Part shown: positions 23,398-35,378 of the stretch, piece by piece
How the letters are laid out: every line of letters starts with the position of its first letter
Position numbering within the stretch: position 1 is the first letter of the stretch
From: Hymenopellis radicata
Taxonomy: Eukaryota; Basidiomycota; Agaricomycetes; Agaricales; Physalacriaceae
Reading direction: 5' to 3'
Assembly: GCA_015501595.1 (NCBI GenBank)
Contig: JADNRX010000041.1
Location: forward strand, 174,441 to 238,440
DNA: 64,000 nt
Notes under the pieces: generated by a model
Seen by the model: only the letters and a program-made list of their open reading frames with translations
Databases searched by the model: none
What the model was told of the DNA's origin: nothing
Translations under genes and position numbers: made by a program

Positions 23398-24657
23398 ATG
23401 TCCACCGCTGTTTCTGAACTCGTCATACGAGACGTGAGTACCTAATTGCCTCCTGCTGTGTAGTATATCTCAGGCAGGAATGGCCCTAGGTTACGCCTGA
23501 AATATGGACATTTTCTCGGTGAGTCTTTGCCTCAAACGAAATGGATCGTCCTCTTGAGCTATTCGTCTAGGCCCTTCAAGCGCGCAGGCTTCCTTCCATG
23601 GGGTGGACGCTCCACGGCGATTAAGCTGTCAACGGGAGACGTCTGGGTGTTGGCTTCCACGCCGTTGACGGACGATACCTCGTCAGCCCTCAACAATCTA
23701 GGCCCCGTTAAGTGTGTATACTCAAGCTAAACGACAAGACATCTCCTGAAACGAGGCGAACAGGTGGATAGTGGCTGGAGATGCTGAGCACCATATGTTT
23801 CTGGGTGCGTGGCTGCAATGAGCAAGCTAAATAGGTACTGATCAAGTGTGCGCAGGCGAATACAAGAAGGCATATCCTGACGCGAAGCTTGTCGTCGTGG
23901 ATAGCCTTTTGCAGAGGAAGCAGGATGAAGGGCTGGAAGTCGCTGGCGGTGCGCGACTATCGCTGACCGTTGCGTACCATACTGATTCTGCTTAGCGTAC
24001 GGCGCCGACCCAGAAGGGACTGAGTATGGCTATGAAGCCGAGGCGAGTGATACCATCCTCTTGAGTTAATTTGCGGTAATTGACCATGTTTCTAGATCAA
24101 AGCCCTGTACGTCTACTGACATGGTGTTGCTATATTTACTAAGCACAGCTCCGTAGATACTTCTCTGGTTTCGCCAACAAGGACGTGGCCTTCTATCACA
24201 TCGCTTCGAAGACGCTTGTAGTCGCCGATCTCTTGTTTAATCTCCCAGGTACCGAGCAGGTACGATCCATGTTTCAGTTTATATTCAGGTGCCTCACTTT
24301 GTCCTCGTTTCGCTTAGTACTCGAAGAGCAAGCAGTCATCGAAAGTTCCCTTGGTCGGAAAGATTGATCCCTTCGGAGGTCTAGAGAAACGTATGCTGTG
24401 GGCTTTAGGCAAGGACAAAGAGTCCGTCATTTCCTTTGTGTATTAGTTGGGCTCCGCTGATTTTCAACACTGAACAGCGCCATGCGGCGCGATGCTCGAA
24501 CGGTGTCTGAATGGGATATCCAGAGAATCATTATGTGTCATGGTGTACGTTTCTCTATTCCGTACATCAAATACTCTACTGATATCTCTTTCAGGATGTG
24601 ATTGAGGAGAATGCGGGAAAGGCATGGAAGGCTGCTTATTCCAAGTATCTGACCTAG
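23398..24657 (+). CDS. DUF4336 domain protein (metallo-beta-lactamase-like fold)
   Basis: Eleven exons join in phase to about 244 residues: 23398-23433, 23490-23518, 23571-23711, 23764-23804, 23856-23948, 23996-24042, 24096-24106, 24157-24259, 24318-24421, 24478-24544 and 24595-24657. The text follows the DUF4336 pattern throughout: WTFSR then PFKRAGFLPWGGRSTAIKL, VWVLASTPL, GDAEHHMFLGEYKKAYPDAK, KTLVVADLLFNLP and CHGDVIEE near the C-terminus. The HH and CHGD motifs recall the metal-ligand positions of beta-lactamase-fold hydrolases, but no substrate is known. Intron 6 uses a GC donor (gcgagt). It lies between the two convergent coiled-coil paralogues. Confidence 0.88.
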
Positions 24658-24795
24658 GCTGCAAATACCATTTTCTCCGTTTCCCTTTTCTGTAACAGTC
24701 ATAGATAGTTCGTTTCTACTAGTTCATATTGTAATGTCCAGTTTCTGTGTCTACCACTGCCTTCACCGACGTATCTCTTTATCGCATCTCGCAGG

Positions 24796-26744
24796 TTAGG
24801 CACTTGAAGTGATCAAACCGTTGATGACCTGTGATGTAGTGTTCACCGTATCCTCGAAGGATTTCCGGAGATCCTCATCGAAGACCGTTTTGAGCAAGTT
24901 CCGTGAGCGCCATCGATCTGGATGAAACAATTGCTGCGCCTTAGAGAGAAGTCTTCTATAATCGGAGGATTCTATAAGCTTCAGTTTCAGAAAGAAGCTT
25001 TCGATAGCCGGAGGAGTAATCTCATCGAATGAGATGTGATGAGGATTTAGGAGAACGGGCCATGGAACACTCAGGAAGGTAACGGGCTGGTCGTCGGAGA
25101 ACCGTATAGAAGAGAAGTCGTCGACGACGAACTTGAAGCGAGCGAAGATGATGTGGGTGGAGGTGAGACTAGCTGGCCATGGCCATCGTTTGTCCCGCTG
25201 TTGGCAGCGCTTCTCTTCCCTGGCGTTGGCAGAGAGCCATGCCGCCCTCTTTGTCTCCATTTCCCGTCGTGCCTCTTCTTCCGATTCTCGCCTCAGTCTT
25301 TCCTCCTCCTCTTCGGCCAATAATTTCTCCAGTTTCTCTTTGGTTGCCCTTATCTCGGCAGAACGCGTCAGGGACTCTTCCCTCTCCCGTTCCTCCCGCT
25401 TCTCCTTCGACTGTTTCCAGAATGGTGCATATAATTCAAGGTCCATGAGGCGTGAGCGGGACCTGGCCATCTCGACCTCGCGTCGATTTGCGACCAACTC
25501 CTTCTTGAGTTCGTCAAGCTCGTCGAAGGCTTCGGTGGCCTGTCGCTCGAGAACCTCCTTCATGACTGTCGCATCGGCGAGTTTGACCTGCATGGTGGCG
25601 TACTCCTCGCGCTCTAACGTCAACGACTTAGACGTCTCCTCTAGCCGCCGCGTATTGGTCTTATACTCAGTCTCCATGGCTTGGAAGCGACTAGTCAATA
25701 CCTCGAGCTCAGATTGCGCATTGGCATTCTTCTTCGCAGCCTTCCTTTCCTCGTCTAGCACGGAATGTAGATTTTCATTGGCGGTTTGGAGATTGAAACT
25801 CTGCCTGCGCTCGTCAAAGAAATCCGCTTCAAGCCGAGAGAAGCGGGCCTGTAGCGCGTCTTTCTCCAGAATGATGCTCCCAAGGGAGGCTTTAAGGGAA
25901 TCCCTCTCGACGCCAAGAGAAGCAGCGTGAGATTTGGAAAGCGCAAGCCTTCCTTCGGCAACGCGCAGTTCGTCCTCGCACTGCGCGAATTTACCACTCC
26001 ATTCTTTGCACTCATCTGTGAGCCGGGCCTGGGAGCTGCGGAGGATGCCAAGTTCTGCGCGCAAGAAAACAGCGTCCTTGCTCAGCCGCTCGTGTTCTTC
26101 GCTCAAGGTGTTGTACTCGGACATCGCCTCTAAGTTCCTGACAGCAGATCGAACGCTGTGCAGGACCTCTGCAAATGATGGCGCCTGTCCGGGGAAGCGT
26201 GATGTGCTCGTAGGCAGTCCGGTCTCGAAGGGCGTCATTGACTCTGACTGAAACGTCGGTGAGAAAGATGTAGGAAAGAAAATGGGAGAAGTCAGACATT
26301 GGGGACATCTGGATAAGTGCGCGAGAAAGATACAGAGTGCCTTGAATCCGACGTGCTAACGGACGTCCCATCGTCAGACTCTTCGGCAAACTTCGTTGCA
26401 TCGCTTATATCGGCGGCAGATAGCGGAATGGCAGGACTAGCAGATGCGTCCAATAGAACATATTCCCTCTGAGGGGTTCCAATAGATTGTAGCGGTCTTT
26501 CCTACCCATAGAGAACATTGGAATGCTTTCCCAAACGTAAATGACGCCTACCTCTGAGGCGACGGAAAGCCGATGCTTTTCGATGTCGGGCCTATCCCTA
26601 GATTCACATTGTTAATTACATCTCCAGATCGAATAAAATGAGAGGTACATATCCGCTCCAGGAAATCTCGGTGAGTTATGAGTTATGAGTGATGGTTCAA
26701 AGCGAACCTGTCATGGCGCCAAATTTGGAATTTTGTGATCGCAT
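24796..26744 (-). CDS. coiled-coil protein with C-terminal J-like (HPD) domain, paralogue B
   Basis: Four exons (26744-26708, 26597-26552, 26466-26298, 26247-24796) join in phase to 567 residues. The first three short exons follow the same small-exon-then-one-large-exon design as paralogue A. A Ser-rich N-terminus is followed by a coiled coil (about 110-400) that ends in a tract of Glu/Arg (EEEEERLRRESEEEARREME). The tail has FLSVPWPVLL, YRRLLSKAQQLFHPDRW and SQVINGL. It aligns over the last 140 residues with paralogue A, including the invariant VPWP and LLSKAQ-FHPD-W. The two genes point at each other with the DUF4336 gene between. The start at 26744 is the first ATG that keeps phase; an upstream exon is possible. 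Confidence 0.8.
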
Positions 26745-27870
26745 GCTTGCGAACTACATAGCACGACGTTTCTGGCCTGAGATGTTTGAAGTCAGAAGAC
26801 TGTGTCAGTACTATGGGAAAACATCGCCTCCTCGCTCCAATCTGCTCATGCTTTAATATCGACTACTTTGTTTGCCACGTTGTGTAACAACATGCGCAAG
26901 CAACATTCGGCTTCTGCGGCGGACTCAACCTTCTTTCCTTCCACAAGACTCTCATGAGTCAACTACAATAGAGCAATCACTGCTCGTCTTTCACCACCTT
27001 ACGCAGCTAAAGCATTGTTTCGCCCCTCAGATCCGAACGCTGCCACCGGCATGTCTCAACCCGACGATCTTGATTCTTGACCGCGACAGCGCAAGTTGTG
27101 CCTCCGTGTTGCAGCTGTCGCGGGCTTACTTCTCGAGGAGCATTTCAATAACTTCGGATACGATCCTCGACAAAAACAAATCTGCATTGAACACCTCACA
27201 CAGCATCTTCTCTACGAACGAACAAAATCACAAAATTACTGCCCGTCACACGCTCTCTCATCTACATCGTTTATTTTTCAAGTTCTTCGCGCCCCAGTGA
27301 CATTCGAGTCAGATGGTTCATCACCTCCAATCATGCAAATAGTCACATTGCTTTGTCGAGCAGGCTGCCCGCCAAAGGCCCGAACGCCCGAACCCAACGG
27401 ACCCGGTCGTACATCCTCGACCAAGTTGGGGGCAGATTATACTCCACTTAGCTTCGTCAAATGGGGACTACCACTAGCGCTTTCTGGGCTTCGAAACCCG
27501 CTCCTCTGGAAAGATCGCGAAACTTACTAAAGGAGCGAGGCTGTTTCCCCTTCCGTCACAAGAACCTGCAGGGAGCGCATAATTATCAAGAACCGTGTTC
27601 TACTCGGCTACGCGCCATTCGTACGGACAGATCTACCGCTGTAACCGTGACATCTAACCGTTATTATCTACCCAGCAGCTTCACTGAGTCATCTACCTAA
27701 ACATGATCTGTGCTACAGTTCGTGCGTTGTAGTATTCACTTCCGTCGCTGCGTGTTCTGCGCCTTTCAATGCTTCTCAATTCGTTTTGCTCTCCATTGCT
27801 TCAAATGTGACATTCGCGGTAAAGATATGCATTATAACGATAGCCGACCATGAGCGCTCGAAGTGGTACT
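26745..27870. other. unassigned region with coding-like patch
   Basis: On the plus strand about 27080-27300 reads RQRKLCLRVAAVAGLLLEEH.. and YDPRQKQICIEHLTQHLLYE in one phase. This is protein-like but has an upstream in-frame stop after MSQPDDLDS at 27050 and no exon chain. It could be a decayed gene or transposon remnant. The rest shows nothing. Confidence 0.3.
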
Positions 27871-28940
27871 TTAGCCCAAAGGCGCAACCGTAGCGGATAC
27901 GATACTCCACCCCAACGGATCGGATTGGCTCATCTGCTCCCCCAACTTCGCGAAATCTGCCCACCACCACCGATTCATCTCGTCGAACGGGCTAACACCT
28001 TGCGGGGACACGCGTTCCATCCACGGCTTATCCGCCAATATGTAATGCACGCACCGTACCTCGTCGTCACTCCACATCCGCGGGTGTATGACCTTTAGTG
28101 TCCGCAGAGCGTTGTAGTACCAAGGAAGGGGCTTCCAGGCACCCTTGAAGTGCTCACTCAAGAGGTCCTGGTCGGGAAAATAGTACTTCTCGACATGGCA
28201 CGTTGCTAAGCGGTTCATAATACCGGACGCAAGGTCGGAGGAGGGGTTGAGGACAACAAGGCCAGAATTGAGTTCTGAGTAAGGACGCGGCTTGCCCGGG
28301 CTCCATCTAGGCGGTGATGATTGTGGACTGTGCACAGCAGTATGGGGGCAATTCTCAGGAATCCTGATGAGATTGAAAACGCGTTCTTAACAGGCCAAGA
28401 ATAGGAGGCGTACCAGTCAAGAGGATAATGCGGTCGCTTGCGAGGGTTGCATGCGCATACATGTGCTGCGGCGATTTCGTTCGGCCCCAGGTCCATGTCC
28501 ATGAGCTCGTCCATGTTTCGCCGTACAACCATGTCCGCATCCAAGAGGACAACTCGCTAGGGAGACGCGTCAATGCAGTCGATATATACAAAGGTAATCT
28601 CACATCGTATTCAACAAGTTCAAACACGCTTTGGAACCTGGAATCAATAGGCTATTTCGATACAAGCGGTGAATACTCACCGGATCTTTGACCATGTATC
28701 CGAGAACCGCGCGTCGGTCATGTCGAAGCTCTCTCGGCCACTCCCCGGCCGTATGCTTCCAATGTCGACCATCTTTAGACCTCTCTTCTTGAGTATAGTT
28801 CGCGCGTCTTCGGGTAAAGTCTCCGTGACCATCACGACAAACGGATATTTCGTCCTCGCGGCGCGAAGGCCGTAATCCACGACAAGAAGGCCGGCTAGGT
28901 AGTCGCGCTTGGAAAGCAAAGAAACCCAGGCAGCCTTCAT
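27871..28940 (-). CDS. GT8-family glycosyltransferase (glycogenin/galactinol-synthase-like)
   Basis: Four exons (28940-28681, 28637-28604, 28556-28414, 28363-27871) join in phase to 309 residues. The product begins MKAAWVSLLSKRDYLAGLLV and has VVLLDADMVVRRNMDEL, the DxD motif that binds Mn and the nucleotide-sugar. It also has HVCACNPRKRPHYPLDW, the NSGLVVLNP motif of GT8 and DQDLLSEHF. These fit fungal GT8 proteins related to glycogenin and plant galactinol synthase, which transfer a sugar from a UDP donor; the acceptor is unknown. An in-frame ATG 17 codons upstream (28991) is possible but less like the family. There is no signal peptide, so it is probably cytosolic. Confidence 0.9.
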
Positions 28941-30197
28941 AGTTTCTCGGGAGAGTGGAAATTGTAGAAGGATGAAACTGCGCGGGTGCATCCACTTATA
29001 AAGCCCCGAGTGTGTGTCTGTTGGGGGCGCGAACAGGATTAAAACACCCCTTGTAACAGAACTCCTGATCTCATCTCCGATCGCCGTCGTCGCCGCTAAA
29101 ACAGTCGACTGGGTCCGGATAGCAGCAATATCTCACCACATCGCAGAAGGCACATTACATGCCAGCTTGCGTTAAAACCTTCACATTCTCCGCTGGATCA
29201 TGGCCCGATCACACCGAAGTTTGACCAGGGAAAAGCTCGTGTTCAGGCTACCATCGACCCATGATGTGTCCACATCAATACCTATCAATACTGCGACTCC
29301 GACCGGTGAATTTGCGAATGGAGGGAATGGTTGAGGAATGTTTAGTGCGATATTGGCTCTACCATGCGTATCGTCCTGGCGAGTGTCAATCATACTTCAT
29401 CATGCATCATGATTCATTCTCGCTCTCCCAATGCTCAAAGTGAGCTTTGAAAGCCAGTCCCGAAGTCTGCGTCATATGTAGACGCCCTGACCTTCAACCC
29501 TGTCCGTCGGTACCTCGCACCGGGCACAATAGAATAATAGTCTACACGTGTAAATCCGGAACGTGGCGTTCTGGTAGAGTATTCTCAGAAATCCTTCGCC
29601 GCACCTCTTGAAAAATCGAGGTGAAGTACGGATCTCCGTCGCTTATCATGCTCATCACATAGAGCCGAACTTTATTAATGAACGACTTACTCACCTCCGT
29701 TTGACTTCGAGACAGACCATGGCATCGTAAATGAACACGAGCCGACTTATGGAGATTGATATGAACGCTGCGAATGTTGTTCCGGCCATGTTTGAACGGG
29801 CATTTGAATCTATATATGATGACGCAATGTACGCCTCCGGGGGTATGGACATACCATCATGTGGGCATCGTAACGCTTGCCAAGACGCCTGCTCGGATAG
29901 TTATCTATCGATGGCGACAGAAGCTTGTTTCGAGTCCGACAGCATCTTTGCTTCGTTGAACTCAGAGTATCATGGAGTTGATTGTGCCGCGTGCTGAACG
30001 CTGTACTCAGTTGACTGTTTTCCACCGAGCGCTTAAGTCCAGGCCGCTTTCTGACAGCCTGTCAACATGAACGCCGGAACTCAAAATAGCAAATATAATA
30101 CGAGGAATAAGCGAATGTTTATTACAGGAAACGAATGAGGCTAGACAACAGAGTCTGGAGTTTACTAGCTGACAAGAGCGATTTGGTTCCCAGGCAA
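28941..30197. other. intergenic; no supported gene
   Basis: The longest protein-like frame is plus-strand 29731-29997 (88 codons), Cys-rich, starting MNTSRLMEIDMNAANVVPAM and ending VDCAAC. It has no splice support or known family. Confidence 0.35.
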
Positions 30198-33100
30198 TCA
30201 CAGTTCATCCCGACCCGGGCGATTCAACCACGTATTGCGGCTGCTGTCACTGGCCGTATCTTCTGTGATGACCTGATCGACGAAGAGTTAGCTTCCGCGA
30301 GGATCGATGGAACGGCAGGCCTTACATAGAGATGGTTAAATCCAAATGGCGTGTAACCGGGGAGGTCGCTGAGACAAAATTAGACATCACCTCATGAGGA
30401 GGGTGTAAAGAAATCTTACTTGATGTTTGCAGCGTTAGTGGTCGGATCTGAGACGTGGGTTACATTAATTCATGGAAAACAAGAGAAGGACACAGCGTAC
30501 GCTGATTGATCCAGCTGAGGAACGTGCTTCGTCGCATCATGGTTGAGTGCTGTGAAAGAATCAGCCTAGTTCTGCCTAGACGCTTAGAGGATGACATACC
30601 GCGTGTGCTACCACCCGCGTTCGTGCATTTCTCGCTGGCTGTCGAACTTCTCCGCGAACTCGGGGTGAGAAGACCACGTTATTGTTCACGACGTCGGCAT
30701 ATCTCGCAGCGCCTTGGTCTTGGAAAGGCGTATACGTCGCCATTTGCGCATTGCGCAGTACACCGTTTGGTTGATTGATAACAGAGGATCCTGTAGCGAC
30801 AGATTTATTGCAAGGTCATTCAGAGCGGAGAGATAAGCCTACGGTCCATGGTGTGCAGCACCTATTTAAAAAAACTGTGAGCAGAGTAATATCTTCCCAT
30901 GTAGAAACGCGTACGAATAGGAATACGTTGTGGTCCGGGTCATCATCTTCGAGGTCAGGATCGAGATCCAAGGCGAAGTAGACTCCTGCTCGGCCATGGG
31001 CATTTGTCGACTCGGTAGTCACTACTTGCTGGATACCGATTCGCCGAGGCGTTCTAGACATCCCGTCAGACCGTGGAACACAGCTGAGGACAAAAGGACA
31101 TTACCCTTGATCACCGTCGGCGTCAAGGCCACTAGTAAGGAACACTATCAATTTCTGCCCCCAAGGAACACGCACAGTCCGCTTACTCGTCCATGATACA
31201 CTCGATTTCGGCGTCTGCAAGCCCAGTGCGGGCTGGCCGTCGGACAATGGCCTACATGAACAATAAGAAGATGAGCATCACCGTAAAGGCTGTTTGTCTT
31301 ACGCCTGTCCACCATTCTGTAAAACGGTAAGCCAACGTCATGTGCGAAAATAACAATATATTTACGTTGAATTGTATCAGCTCCGATTCCGCGGTTCCAG
31401 ACATATCTCCAATTCACACCTGCAAGCTGAGCGGCGAGAAGAAACGCAGCTTCAAGACCGTATGCTGCCACCACAGTGAGATACAAGACCCTTTATGATA
31501 GTAAAGCTGCACTTACGTCCCGAGTTACCCGTTTGGTAAAACTGGCCGATTGTGCGCGCAGAATTCACGCCGACTTGGATGCCCTGTCACAGCCGTCGGT
31601 TAGCGAGCAGAAAACAAAACCAGTTGAACGGTAACCACGAACATCATGAGTCGGGTAATAGGATACACCGTCAGTATTCGCACGACGTCCGTCCCAACTA
31701 ATTTTATATTATCAAAATGAGATGTCATCGACGGAGGCAAGGCGCACGTAGGGATGTTCGGATCGGCAATGTCTTGGTCGGCAGGTTGGATGACTGCCTG
31801 GTTGGCGATGAGCAGATCGCGAATCGCCTGAGGCCATTGCTCTTGCATATATTGGGAATTGCCATTGGAGCCCACGACGTTGGTCAGATAATCTTGGACG
31901 GGATTCGAGGCGCGCGCGCTGCGGAACCTATATAGACACTTAGTGCTCGAAGTCGCTGGAAAGAGAAGTGCTACGAACATCATGTTGCTGACGAAGGAAG
32001 TGATCATCAGTACGGTGATTACAAGAGTGCGTACGGAACAGATATCTTACCGAACCAAGTTTGTAAGTCTGTACAAGCGCGAAGTCCATCAGTACCGCAC
32101 GCTTCGAGCATTAACTATACACTAACCTCGCGTTAACTTCCTGTGGGGACCACCGCGGAGCAGCAGTAGTTGCGAGATTAGGATATCCAGTGGCTGTGGC
32201 CTGCATGGTCGAGTCGCCGATCTGGCGCTGTAATGCTACTCGACTGTTAGTAAACATGCCATACGATCCGGGAGAAACGAAATCGTACAGGGATATCGAA
32301 TGACTGTCCGCTCCTGCATAATCCAGTTGCTGACGTAGAGGTAGACCATCCATGCTGCCCATTGGTTGAACTAACACCTTGTTCAGCCTGTAAACCGTCG
32401 ATGGAGCTGGTACTCTTACATCGTTCATGTGTCCGTCGTAGGCATACGCTTTCCGGTCGCTAGATTACCGTCTTAGACAGAAGGTCATGAACAGCGACAG
32501 AGGAGGGACGTACTCAACACGCTTATATAGTGGCGAGCGCTCCAAGAGCTCGGCTTCACTGAGAGTACGGCGATCAAGGGCATCATCGGGTTCACCAAAT
32601 TCGGCCCAGAAGTCTCCAGTAGTTTTCAGCGTATCACCACACTGTGAATCACCCGGTTTTTTGCCGTCTTTGAGGAAACTGGTGACATCTACGGTTTGCT
32701 GTCAGCAAATGAAAGCAGGGACGTAGAGCACGTGCCTTTGACTTGACCTGGAACGACGAAAGACCGTCAGAGCTGATCAGGAAACGGGGACTAAGACGAA
32801 CGTTGGCTGAAGATAGTTCCTTGCTTGAGGAAACAGTTGATCTTGATGCAAGGGTTATAGTTGAGTCGAAGAAGCTAGAAGACTTGCGATACGTACATGG
32901 TTCTTAGAGCCGTCAGGCGGTAAGAGGACGAAGGCCACACAATCCGAATTACCTTCGCACAGGCTGCGGCATTGACTGTAGCAGCTGTAAATACACCAGA
33001 CGTCTCCGACCTTGGTTATACTCACCTTGGTTGGGTAACCGAAGAACTACTGATGTCATCCATTGATGTCTCGACATCGACGTCGTTTAGCTGCTCCCAC

Positions 33101-34771
33101 CTGAGAAGTCGTCAATCATCATTCACGTCAAATAAGGGTCTGACTTACGTGAAGATACTACACGGGCATTGCTACAGAGCGCCGGATGAGCACCCGAAAT
33201 CATAAAACTAGGTGAGTAATCGTACCGCATAATTCACCTAGAGATAGGTTAGCACAGACGTTCGCATAGAATCTTTGGTAGGCCGGGCTTACGTTGTAGC
33301 AGATACTTTGGCACCCAAGGTTCCAGAAACCGCACCCACGACTGCCATAGCGGAAGTGATCCTGAGAAACGATTGAGCATCATCTAAAGGCGACATCTCC
33401 AACCGACTTACCTTACAGGAGTTATTGTACACGCGAACGCCACCTCCGGGACACCTGTGCGAGGCGGCCGACAGGATAGCACCACAAGACCCCCTGGAGA
33501 ACGTTAAGCCTAAGCCGCAAACTGGAACTAAGTTGCTCGTACAATAGAGATACCTGGCAAGAAGATGAGCCCAAGATACGAAGTGTAAGAGTGTTACGTA
33601 CATGGAGCAAGTGGGTGGCTCATCGCCACTATCCCAAGTCTTAACGTCCATCCTATCTAGATGTTAGGGCGCAGCGGACATTAAAGCGTACTGACGAACC
33701 ATCTCGAGTCGTTGATGTCTGACCCAGCAATGTGAGTAATCAACGAGGCAAGGCTGAGCGCAGCTAGAGAAAGAATGAGCGATTAGTACCGGAAGTGATG
33801 CTGGCAGACTTACAGTACTCGAGAATAGCGATGGCAATGAGACCGTAGAAGATCCACGCCAAGAAGAACAGACGTTTCTCCAAGTCGGTATTTGGCTGGA
33901 ATAGGTCGACAGAGTCCGTACTCTGAACGTACATGACTGCTGTGCCTTCCGCCGCAGCAGCGACGTTAGCGATGCAGTCGCAGATAGACCCGCAAGGACT
34001 TGTCAATATGCATTGCTCGACATAGTTGGCATGGCCAGCGTTGCACAGTCCTTCGGCGGTGGAGAAGTAAGCTGCAGAAAAAATAAGTAAAAATCGCGGC
34101 GGATGACTGTGGTCCAAGTACCTGAGCACTGTATGACTTCGTTGGTAGGGCAAGCTGAAAAAGGGATGATGAGACAGATGTAGAGAAGGTGCAATGAGAC
34201 ATACATTCGGCCTTGGAACGTAACGCAGAACATTGAGGCGGTCTAACTTCTGGGGTTGTCGACCGTTTTGAGAAACGTAGAATGCTCCGCCCGAGAAATT
34301 AATCCATCACCTGAAAAGTATGATAAGCTGAAAGTTGCACTAAGTTTCCTATCGTAGCTCGAACTTACCATCCTCGTCTATCGCGTTGAAAATATCGTTT
34401 ACCGAAGGAAGATGGAAGGCTTTCAGGGCTGTAGAAAGATCGTCGGTGGAGTTGAAGGAGAACAACATGGAGTTAAGGAATTCGTCCAGAGATATGCTCC
34501 CATCGTTGTTTTTGTCGGAGGTCTGGTGCAGACGCGCAACAAGGGCAGGACGTTTGACGTTGTCTGTTACCATGTCCACAGAAATCCCTTCACCGGCCGC
34601 GTCAGTGCTGTTGGCCGAAGCTACGGGAGAGCGGGGAAGTTCATCGCGACGCGCAGAACGCGCCAATCTTTCACGAGCGGCATGGGCACGATGCGCTGCA
34701 AACTGGTCGAGTTCTCCGCCTCGGACGACGTGTAAAAGAGCGAGGACACCAAAACTGGTGAAAAGACGCAT
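30198..34771 (-). CDS. large multi-exon membrane protein: signal peptide, EF-hand pair, Cys-rich region, several TM helices
   Basis: More than 20 exons can be chained in phase from ATG 34771 to TGA 30198-30200. The order is signal peptide (MRLFTSFGVLALLHVV), Ser/Arg-rich linker, and an EF-hand DKNNDGSISLDEF. A second EF-hand (DEDGDGLIS) is completed across an intron near 34370-34310. A Cys-rich lumenal region follows (EQCILTSPCGSICDC, CGLGLTFSRGSCG, RGCGFWNLGCQSICYN, CYSQCRSLCEG). Hydrophobic helices include LFFLAWIFYGLIAIAILEY, NMMFVALLFPA, MMFVVTVQLGIQVG and FTVMLIFLLFMAIV. A basic/Asp-rich cytosolic tail ends NRPGRDEL. One single-base break at GGGG 34252-34255 separates the EF-hand exon from the Cys-rich exon; if it is real, the two parts are separate genes. 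Some acceptors are AAG. I do not recognise the family. Calcium sensing at an endomembrane or the plasma membrane is inference from the EF-hands only. Confidence 0.6.
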
Positions 34772-35378
34772 GAAAAAGAATGGAAGGGGTGAATGTCAGA
34801 CGTTTCGCGTACCATCAGGTATAAATGACAAGGTTTTACAGAGCTGGTCACCGGCTCACGAGGCGGTATGACGCATGCGTGTAAACCCGACGGTGCAGAG
34901 ACCCCGAAGCCACCCTCCGAAAGACGCGAGATTGGACAAATGCCAAGGAAGTAACCTTCCATCAATCAATCAAATCTGCTAAAACGCGAATCATTGTGGC
35001 ACGACGTGTGTGGTGGAAGTTAAGAGCCTCTTTTTTGCGACGGATCGGACCCGACCATCCCGAAGCGGAGCTTGAAACGCTGCCGGCAAATAGCGGCAAA
35101 TCCGCATCTTGCAGGGTTGAGTGGTGGCGCTTCTCTTGATCCCATTTTTATGTTCATCGCGCCCGCATGCTGCGGTTGATGCCAAGCCTACGCCCTGTTT
35201 GTTCCTTCTCCTGAGATTGTATGTGATAGCGAATCTATGAGCAGCGCGTCTTCCTGCTCACGCGGAACACTTGGTAAGCATTCTTCCTAAATCTAACGTT
35301 TCACATAACGTTCACATCCAGACGCGTCGTCACGCACTTTCTCTCTTCTCCACACACTCTCTTCTCCATACCTTCAGG
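34772..35378. other. divergent intergenic region between the EF-hand gene and the chitinase
   Basis: About 600 bp separate two oppositely transcribed genes and must hold both promoters. The stretch before 35379 is CT-rich with CACACACTCTC, typical of fungal promoters near the start site. No exon recognised. Confidence 0.45.

Noticed and set aside
29731..29997. Cys-rich 88-codon frame ending VDCAAC, considered as a mating-pheromone precursor with a CaaX end
   Set aside because: The ending is not one typical of basidiomycete pheromones, the frame is long for one, and no pheromone receptor or second precursor is nearby.
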